A stretch of 9,146 nt of DNA. Origin: Chloroflexota bacterium. GTDB taxonomy: Bacteria; Chloroflexota; Limnocylindria; Limnocylindrales; CSP1-4. Position 1 is the stretch's first letter; each line of letters begins with the position of its first letter. The position numbers were made by a program, and so were the translations under genes. This document shows, one piece after another, positions 1-4,564 of this stretch. The stretch spans positions 1-9,146 of the forward strand of contig JAJYNP010000086.1 in assembly GCA_021786265.1 (NCBI GenBank). Direction: 5' to 3'. A model generated the notes under the pieces. That model saw only the letters and a list, made by a program, of their open reading frames with translations, ran no database searches and had not been told where the DNA came from.

Positions 1-195
1 CAGGTCACGAGAGAGCCGCCTCACGTCCACGTGCGCTCCGGCAATGGGTTCGCGTCGTTCTGGTTGTCGCCGGTCCGAGTCCGCGATTACCGGGGGTACA
101 CTCCGCGCGAGGTTGACCGGATCCGTCGCATCATCGGTGGAAACCGCGAGCAGCTCTTGAGGCGCTGGCATGACTTCTTCGATCACGCGTCCTGA
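1..195 (+). CDS. DUF4160 family protein, 5' end cut by window edge
   Basis: Frame 1 is open from the first base and ends at TGA 193-195, leaving 64 residues of the C-terminal part. The remaining sequence has the DUF4160 signature: PPHVHVRSGNG near its start, then FWLSPV and a helical C-terminus ending HDFFDHAS. It aligns almost without gaps to the complete copy at 7531-7779 (PRHVHVRS, VFWLDPV, WDDFFGNP), which shows that about 18 N-terminal residues lie outside the window. The last 26 bases overlap the start of the DUF2442 gene, as in the second pair, so the two are translationally coupled. DUF4160 and DUF2442 genes are commonly neighbours and are often suspected to be toxin-antitoxin-like. 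I know of no proven biochemical activity. Confidence 0.85.
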   Translation, partial: QVTREPPHVHVRSGNGFASFWLSPVRVRDYRGYTPREVDRIRRIIGGNREQLLRRWHDFFDHAS

Positions 196-424
196 CCCTC
201 GACCCACGGCCATTGCCGCGACCGTCGACGAGGAGAGCCTGAGCGTTCTGCTCGCGGACGGCAGGAGACTGATCGTCCCGCTGTCCTGGTTCGGTTGGCT
301 CGAGGACGCCGACGTCGTCCAGCGATCCGACCTCGAGATCATCGAGGGCGGCCTCGGGATCTGGTGGGACGACCTGGACGAAGGTGTCTCGGTCCCCACC
401 CTCCTGGGCCTGCCGCACCACTGA
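170..424 (+). CDS. DUF2442 family small protein
   Basis: An 84-residue protein with the DUF2442 pattern: a short beta-strand region with LADGRRLIVPLSWF (about residues 28-41), then WLEDAD, then EGGLGIWWDDLDEGVSVP and a short LLGLP tail. The family is usually 75-100 residues, so this is full length. The ATG at 170 lies inside the last codons of the DUF4160 gene, with a GAGG about 9 bases upstream. It resembles the 7757-8017 protein at roughly half of all positions (WF-WL, EGGL--WWD, SVP-L-GLP). By analogy with small overlapping pairs it may be the antitoxin-like partner of the DUF4160 protein. That role is inferred, not shown. Confidence 0.85.
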   Translation: MTSSITRPDPRPTAIAATVDEESLSVLLADGRRLIVPLSWFGWLEDADVVQRSDLEIIEGGLGIWWDDLDEGVSVPTLLGLPHH

Positions 425-558
425 CGAGAGCGGCTACACGGCCAGCGATCGCCGAGCGCGGACCTCCCAGGGCGGGTTCGCGTTAACTGGCGGCGCGGGC
501 GCATCTTCGAGCCGACCGTCGAGTCCGGCACGTCATTGCGGTCGGAAGCTGTGCGCGG

Positions 559-807
559 CGCTGACCCACTGGCCGGGTTCGTGACGACTCGTGACTGCTC
601 GGGCGTGGCGAAGGTTTGCCAGAGCGGCTCCAACGTGATCGACGCTGGACCGACCGCGATGACACGAGCCAGGCGGCGGTTCTCCTCGAGGTCGACGGCG
701 CTGATGATCGACCCGACCGCAGGCAGCGTCGCAAGGCGCCGAAGCGATGCAGGCAGGAACCCCTGGGCATCTCGACTGTTGAAGTCGACCGTGATGTGGT
801 CAGTCAT
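559..807 (-). CDS. Small unknown protein downstream of HNH gene; 3' end unresolved
   Basis: An ATG at 807 is preceded by GAGGAG with a 6-base spacer and overlaps the stop of the HNH gene by 8 bases (ATGACTGA). This is a strong translational start. The first 70-80 residues read like a real protein: MTDHITVDFNS, then GFLPASLRRL, VGSIISAVDLEENRRLARVI and an ITLEPLW stretch. After about residue 80 the frame becomes low-complexity and Arg/Ser/Pro-rich. It never meets a stop before the window edge, running antisense through the DUF2442 and DUF4160 genes. The end given here only marks where coding character fades. The gene may be truncated by the rearrangement that placed the DUF4160/DUF2442 pair, or may end through a frameshift. 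I do not recognise the family. As the last gene of the operon it could be a partner or immunity factor for the HNH protein. Confidence 0.5.
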
Positions 808-1585
808 CGGTGACTCCTCGCGCGCGGGTTCGGCGGGCTTGCGTCGGGAAGAGCTTGTCGAAGTGGTCTCGCTTCTCGCGGGCCCGCGCGACGGAGATCT
901 GCTCCAGGCGCTTGACGAATACCTGGTCGCGAAGGTCGAAGAAGGCTTCGGGGCTGGTCGGGGCGGGATCGGACACGATGAAGCGGTTTCCGAAGTCATT
1001 GCAGGGTCGGCAGCAGGTGACGAGGTTCGCGAGGTCCTCGACCCACTCACGCGGGTAGCCGAGCCGTGTCATCTGGTGAGGGATGACGTGGTCGATCGAG
1101 AGTTGGAGCCAGGCCTCGAAGCTCGCGCGCATGTCGAGTCCGCAGTAGGCGCAGGCGTAGCCGAAGTGCGCGAAGACCGGTGGGCCGTATCCGTGGCGGG
1201 CTGTCCCGTCGCCCTGGGGCGGGATGCCCAGCATGGTCCGAGCGAGCGGTCCGGGCGTCGGGTCTTCCATGCCCCCATCCAGGACTCCGGCGTTTCTGAG
1301 CTCGACGCCGATGTGCGGCGGCATGTTCCCGGCCATGGGCGTCGCCATGAACGTGTCGAGTGCGCCAGCGAGGTTGCCGTCGAAGCCGGGCTCCTGCATG
1401 AGGTGCTGCATCAGTCCGTCCATGTCCTGGACGAGCACGGTTGCGCCGTTGTCCTCGTAGGTGAGGAGCCACGCATCCTCGGTGAGCGGCTCGATGTCGA
1501 TATCGCTGAGCTTCCACGTGAAGCGTTCGTTCCGATCTTCCACTGGCTCCGTCATCGGTGATGACCGAAATCGTCGATGACTCAC
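800..1585 (-). CDS. HNH endonuclease domain protein
   Basis: Counting from the ATG at 1555, the C-terminal half carries a classical zinc-bound HNH nuclease. CAYCG (C135, C138) is followed by SIDHVIPHQ (D155, H156), DLANLV (N177) and CCRPCN (C182, C185, N186). These are the two metal-binding CxxC pairs plus the D-H...N...N catalytic core, so DNA cleavage or nicking is expected. The N-terminal 130 residues are unfamiliar, with a Met/Gly/Pro-rich stretch (about 45-112) that may sense or bind a partner. Two starts are possible. GTG 1585 overlaps the DUF3644 stop by 4 bases (GTGA) and has AGGG 6 bases upstream. ATG 1555 has no clear ribosome site, but its context (TCACCGATGAC) matches that of the next gene. 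The gene is coupled to DUF3644 upstream and to the 807 gene downstream, which supports one functional unit. Confidence 0.88.
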   Translation of the reverse strand: MSHRRFRSSPMTEPVEDRNERFTWKLSDIDIEPLTEDAWLLTYEDNGATVLVQDMDGLMQHLMQEPGFDGNLAGALDTFMATPMAGNMPPHIGVELRNAGVLDGGMEDPTPGPLARTMLGIPPQGDGTARHGYGPPVFAHFGYACAYCGLDMRASFEAWLQLSIDHVIPHQMTRLGYPREWVEDLANLVTCCRPCNDFGNRFIVSDPAPTSPEAFFDLRDQVFVKRLEQISVARAREKRDHFDKLFPTQARRTRARGVTDD

Positions 1586-2673
1586 TCGGCGCCCTTCACC
1601 CGCCAGTCGTCGCCGGCCACAGCCCTGGCCCTCCGCTCCTCCTGCGCCTTCCGAAGTAGCCCGCGATGGTCATCGCGGGCCTTGGCGAGGAATGTGGGAT
1701 TGCGGCGGTAGACATCCTCGAACCAGGCCGCGAATCGGTGGCTGTATTGCCCGGGACTGCCCTTCACTTTTCCCTGGTAGAACCACTCCGCCCGGCGCTT
1801 CACCCGTTCGGTCGCAACCACCGCTTGCACGTCGCCTGATGTGATCGGGCGTGCGGGCCGAAGCGCGGCGTTCAGTACCTCAATCAACTCCTTCTGGCGG
1901 TACGGGTATTCCTCGCTGGGGTCTCGTGACATCGGCAGGATGGTTGACGGTGTTCCTGCGGCATCCACGATAGCGATGACCGCCGCCCCCTCCGGCCGCT
2001 TCTGGATGGACAACCCGTAGCGGATTTCGACCGAGAACTCAGGTACGCCGCCGAGTGCGGCATGCTCGGCCTGTAGGGTGTTGGACAGGGAGACCAGGTA
2101 GTCGGCGGCGTCTTTGCCGAGGCGCCGTCGCATGACCCCGTTGGAGAGGTCGAGCCGTTCCGGACTCACATCGAACACGATCGACATCATGCCAACTGGA
2201 ATACGGTCAGCAAGGGCAACGCCAAACCAGTCCGAGAGACAGCGGTAGTAGTTCAATACCGACGCCTGCAGCAATCCGAGGACATCCTTCGGCACCTCGC
2301 TGATGAAGAGGTGGACTGCCGCATCGCGCAGTTCCTCTACGCATTCGATGTTGCGCCTTGTCGAGTCTCGAGCGTCGGGGAACACTCTTGACACGCAGGT
2401 CGACAGGGAAAGCGATCGGCGGGCTCTTCCTTCCGCGCGAGGGTAGTAGATCGCGTCCTTGTTGCCGACGTCCTCAAGGATCTTGGCCTTCAGCACCAGT
2501 TCCCAAGAGTTGCACAAGAGAGCGCAGAACGTCTCGACCCGGTACGTGATTGTCAGGCGGTTGATCGTCTCGAGCGCGAGCAGGTAGGCCTCTACGCTCT
2601 TCGCGAGCAGCTTCCCTTTCGTCCCCGGATTGCCTCGGCGATGCAGTAGCCCAGCCGTCAGCAGCGAAGACAC
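1582..2673 (-). CDS. DUF3644 family protein with R-X4-H motif
   Basis: A 363-residue protein whose N-terminal half matches DUF3644. It has LLAKSVEAYLLALE (22-35), ITYRVETFCALLCNSWELVLKA split over 42-63, and an IYY/LSL segment at 75-90. An ELRDAAVHLF motif covers 114-123. In that last motif R116 and H121 form R-X4-H, the catalytic signature of HEPN ribonucleases, on a predicted helix after the WELVLKA helix. An RNA-cleaving role is therefore inferred. The C-terminal region (about 250-363) holds a Y/W-rich and basic segment (EWFYQGKVKG, AAWFEDVYRRNPTF) that may bind nucleic acid or a partner. The start is GTG 2673 with GAGG 7 bases upstream; an in-frame TGA just upstream excludes a longer form. 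The 3' end overlaps the HNH start by 4 bases. Named defence systems containing this exact neighbour set are not known to me. Confidence 0.85.
   Translation of the reverse strand: MSSLLTAGLLHRRGNPGTKGKLLAKSVEAYLLALETINRLTITYRVETFCALLCNSWELVLKAKILEDVGNKDAIYYPRAEGRARRSLSLSTCVSRVFPDARDSTRRNIECVEELRDAAVHLFISEVPKDVLGLLQASVLNYYRCLSDWFGVALADRIPVGMMSIVFDVSPERLDLSNGVMRRRLGKDAADYLVSLSNTLQAEHAALGGVPEFSVEIRYGLSIQKRPEGAAVIAIVDAAGTPSTILPMSRDPSEEYPYRQKELIEVLNAALRPARPITSGDVQAVVATERVKRRAEWFYQGKVKGSPGQYSHRFAAWFEDVYRRNPTFLAKARDDHRGLLRKAQEERRARAVAGDDWRVKGAE
1659..1680. repeat. Perfect inverted repeat, 10-bp arms, inside DUF3644 gene
   Basis: The arms at 1659-1668 (GCCCGCGATG) and 1671-1680 (CATCGCGGGC) are perfect complements around a GT centre. 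They lie about 75 bases before the DUF3644 stop. On the mRNA this would fold into a strong GC-rich hairpin shortly ahead of the HNH start. It has no T-tract, so it is not a standard terminator. Confidence 0.6.
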
Positions 2674-2759
2674 AACATCGCCTCATGGTTCGCCTGTTCG
2701 ACCAGGAGCACGGCGCGATCTCGTCCGGCGACTCTGGTTCTTCTTGCTGAGACAGGCAT
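2658..2759 (-). CDS. 33-residue ORF between HEPN and DUF3644 genes
   Basis: This short ORF starts at ATG 2759, 11 bases after the stop of the upstream HEPN-motif gene, and has AGGAAGG about 6 bases before the ATG. It ends at TGA 2658-2660, inside the first codons of the DUF3644 gene, a 16-base overlap. It encodes a basic peptide that begins MPVSARRTRV and ends EAMLCLRC. No family is recognisable. The good ribosome site and the snug fit between two genes suggest it is translated. It may only serve to couple translation into the GTG start of DUF3644, or be the remnant of a longer gene. Function unknown. Confidence 0.3.
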   Translation of the reverse strand: MPVSARRTRVAGRDRAVLLVEQANHEAMLCLRC

Positions 2760-2770
2760 GGCGGACCTTC

Positions 2771-3856
2771 CTAGGCGCGGAAGATCGAGAAGGGCTGATC
2801 CTCTGTGGCCAGCAGCAAGGCTGTCTCTACCTGAACGCGCCAGTCAAGGCCGACTGAGTCAATCAGCCAGCGCTTGCGCGCGGCGGCATTCGGCATCCTT
2901 TGGCGATGCCTAAGCACGATGTCAAAGCAGGTCCCGATCGCGGTCGCGATCGCAGCGGGGTCGTCGGCTCCCGAGAACGCCACGCCGACTTCCGCATCCG
3001 ATTGGTGTTCCACGAATACCATGAGCTCGCGGGCGCCCGTGGAGTCCAACTGGTCGTCGCTCCAGAAGTCGCGGGGCCGTATTGCCGCTCCGTCTCGCAA
3101 GTACCAGCTTGCGTGAATCATGGTTCCCGCCCGGCGGGTCGATTCCCTGCTCGTCAACGCCCAAGGGCGCAGTGAATAGGAGATCTGAAACGCCGTGTCG
3201 TACTGCTGTTCGGCGTGGCGAAGGAGTCGGCGAGCGTCTTCGTGCTGGCCCAACACCCAGGCCCGCGCGAGGTCGTCCAGTGGATCCGCCGGCACGCGGT
3301 GCCGGCGATTGAAGGCCTCCATGGCGCTGCGTGCGCCTGGCTCGAGGTTGCGAAGCGCCTGTTCTACCCTGGCAAGGTCGTCGCGGTGGGGCCTGCGAAG
3401 GTGAGCGATCCTATTCCTGATTGAGCGCAGTTCGTCGACGAGCCCGTCCCATCGCTTCCTCTTGAGCAACGCGTACTCGACAAGGGGCCACACGTCATCG
3501 GATCCGAGGAGATCGAACAGTTCACCGGCGTCCAGGTACGCCAGGAGGTTGGTCGAATCCGGCGACGACATGTAGGCGTTCTCCGTGTCGCGCTCGGCCA
3601 AGTTGGGCCCTTTGCTCGTCAGGGCCTCGGCCCACGTGGTCCCTCGACTCGCTCTCAACTCGATGTGAAGCAGAAGGCGAAGCCAGTCTTCCAGCTGCCA
3701 CCACCTGGCAAAGACCCCGAGCCCCTCCGATGGGACGCCTGCTTCAACAGCGCGAACCACGGCCGTCTTGGAGTCGCCGGCCCACAGGGGGGGATGCTCA
3801 GGCAACAGGTCCTCGAGCGGTGTGAGCTCCTCCTCACCAAACGAAGAGTCGTTCAT
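2771..3856 (-). CDS. HEPN-like (R-X4-H) protein, possible Swt1-type
   Basis: The protein has 361 residues from ATG 3856. A helical N-terminal segment (about 45-85: FARWWQLEDWLRLLLHIEL) is followed by YALLKRKRWDGLVDELRS and IRNRIAHLRRPH. R147 and H152 there form the R-X4-H motif typical of HEPN ribonucleases, in the arrangement seen in Swt1-like HEPN domains. The rest (190-361) is an unfamiliar mixed domain with a WYLRDG stretch and a C-terminal GLDWRVQVETALLLA helix, perhaps the sensor. The frame is open 5' to 3988, but that extension is Arg/Pro-rich shadow of the preceding gene. Tandem ATGs at 3859 and 3856 overlap the upstream TGA, and GGAG lies 5 bases before the second, so I place the start there (3859 is possible). 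RNA cleavage, for example tRNA or mRNA in abortive infection, is inferred from the motif only. Confidence 0.75.
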   Translation of the reverse strand: MNDSSFGEEELTPLEDLLPEHPPLWAGDSKTAVVRAVEAGVPSEGLGVFARWWQLEDWLRLLLHIELRASRGTTWAEALTSKGPNLAERDTENAYMSSPDSTNLLAYLDAGELFDLLGSDDVWPLVEYALLKRKRWDGLVDELRSIRNRIAHLRRPHRDDLARVEQALRNLEPGARSAMEAFNRRHRVPADPLDDLARAWVLGQHEDARRLLRHAEQQYDTAFQISYSLRPWALTSRESTRRAGTMIHASWYLRDGAAIRPRDFWSDDQLDSTGARELMVFVEHQSDAEVGVAFSGADDPAAIATAIGTCFDIVLRHRQRMPNAAARKRWLIDSVGLDWRVQVETALLLATEDQPFSIFRA

Positions 3857-4149
3857 CATGGCTCCGGCGAACGAAGGTGGTTGAGTGCGAGGAGGCGCTC
3901 GAGGATCTCGCCGTCCGCGTCGGCCGTCCAGCCGTTGTAAGCGGCGAAGACGGCGGCGTCCAGGTCGGCGTGGGCGTTGGCGAGCCAAGTGGGGCGCTGG
4001 TTATAGAGGTTGGTGAGGGTGCGCTTGGCTAGGTCGGCGGTGGCGAGGCCGGGCGGGTTGAGCCAGCCGTCGCGGAGCTCGACGAGGCGGCGGGCGGCTT
4101 CCCCTACCCTGTCGCGCTGCTCTGGGGTGGGGTCCGGGAGGTGCGTCAT
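3856..4149 (-). CDS. Stand-alone MmeI-like C-terminal domain fragment
   Basis: This 97-residue ORF from ATG 4149 is a second copy of the last ~90 residues of the neighbouring MmeI-like enzyme. The core VGEAARRLVELRDGWLNPP, then LAKRTLTNLYNQRPTWLANA, is shared with 4 substitutions in about 52 residues. The last ~40 residues diverge (AAYNGWTADADGEILERLL against AYGWADLPSNEEVLGRLL) but keep the same plan, ending in a LER/LGR-LL-LN helix. Nothing of the nuclease, methylase or recognition domains precedes it. It is most simply the 3' remnant of a second tandem MmeI-like gene. However, the frame is intact, it begins with an ATG that overlaps the preceding short ORF by 4 bases, and it overlaps the HEPN gene start (ATGATGA). 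It may still be translated and feed ribosomes into the HEPN gene. Confidence 0.7.
   Translation of the reverse strand: MTHLPDPTPEQRDRVGEAARRLVELRDGWLNPPGLATADLAKRTLTNLYNQRPTWLANAHADLDAAVFAAYNGWTADADGEILERLLALNHLRSPEP
3971..4139. repeat. Direct repeat copy 1 of MmeI-like gene 3' region
   Basis: This 169-bp block aligns without gaps to 4672-4840 in the same orientation. I count 14 mismatches by eye (about 92% identity). It encodes the conserved part of the MmeI C-terminal domain. Similarity drops sharply at both edges. The offset between copies is 701 bp. Confidence 0.85.
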
Positions 4150-4247
4150 CGCAGCACGACCCTGGCGACGGCGACGGCGTGGTCGTCGAGGCTCAGCTCG
4201 AGGTGCGTGGCTTGGCGACGCCAGGCCGACCGCTTGCGGCCGATCAC
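4146..4247 (-). CDS. Short ORF, probable 3' remnant of an unknown gene
   Basis: A 33-residue frame from GTG 4247 to TGA 4146-4148; the frame is open upstream only to 4289. The sequence is protein-like rather than shadow-like: MIGRKRSAWRRQ is followed by THLELSLDDHAVAVARVVLR. Its stop overlaps the ATG of the next ORF by 4 bases (ATGA), the arrangement of a true operon junction. It looks like the C-terminal end of a once longer small gene, cut at the rearrangement point near 4290. The family is not recognised and no ribosome site stands out. Confidence 0.35.
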   Translation of the reverse strand: MIGRKRSAWRRQATHLELSLDDHAVAVARVVLR

Positions 4248-4295
4248 AGCGGCCACTCGATGGGTCGAGCACGAGGGGATGGCTGCGGCTCAACG

Positions 4296-4564
4296 TCAGA
4301 ACGGCAAGTCGTCCAGGTCCGATGGCTCGGGACTGATATCGGGTGGATCGAGTAGCCCGCGAAACGACCGGCGAAGACCGGCCAGCCAGTGCTTCCAAGG
4401 CTCGGGTCCGCTGCCGCCTTCCCAGGTGCGTATCGCGGCGGGTATCGCGCTGTCGATTGGGCTGCCTTGTAGGCCTCGACCTTGAAACAGGCCGTCATCT
4501 GCCTCATGTCATCTTCTAGCGAGGCACGCAGGTCGTCGTCGGTCACAAAGTCAAACGTCGCCAC
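4296..4564 (-). pseudogene. Frameshifted or chimeric small gene after the MmeI-like gene
   Basis: GTG 4564 has GGAGG 4-5 bases upstream, overlaps the methylase stop by 14 bases and opens a convincing protein start: MATFDFVTDDDLRAS, then MRQMTACFKVEAYKAA. After about 36 codons (near 4458) this frame turns into Arg/Pro-rich nonsense and stops at 4244. At that same point another frame becomes protein-like: SPIDSAIPAAIRTWEGG, then PWKHWLAGLRRSFRGLL, ending in an acidic DLDDLPF tail and TGA at 4296-4298. Either one ~90-residue gene has suffered a frameshift, or two genes were joined out of frame by a deletion. The final tail resembles the acidic-Pro-Phe tail of single-stranded-DNA-binding proteins, but the rest does not look like SSB. 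The family is unknown; the broken state is the clear part. Confidence 0.6.

Noticed and set aside
536..1561. 341-codon plus-strand open frame
   Set aside because: It is an antisense shadow of the HNH gene and its downstream ORF. It has no domain, and the minus strand has an intact HNH core and a good ribosome site.
2936..2951. Inverted repeat GATCGCG-GT-CGCGATC
   Set aside because: It lies in the middle of the HEPN-motif gene and follows from alternating Ala/Ile codons; nothing ties it to regulation.
3099..3116. CGCAAG/CTTGCG hairpin
   Set aside because: A short 6-bp stem in coding sequence with no positional meaning; expected by chance in GC-rich DNA.
3859..3988. N-terminal extension of the HEPN-motif protein to 3988
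   Set aside because: The extra 43 residues are Arg/Pro-rich shadow of the MmeI C-domain fragment. The tandem ATG at 3859/3856 with GGAG is a better start.
4146..4564. SSB-like protein suggested by the DLDDLPF end
   Set aside because: Only the acidic tail is similar. The preceding ~45 residues show no OB-fold pattern and the gene is broken.
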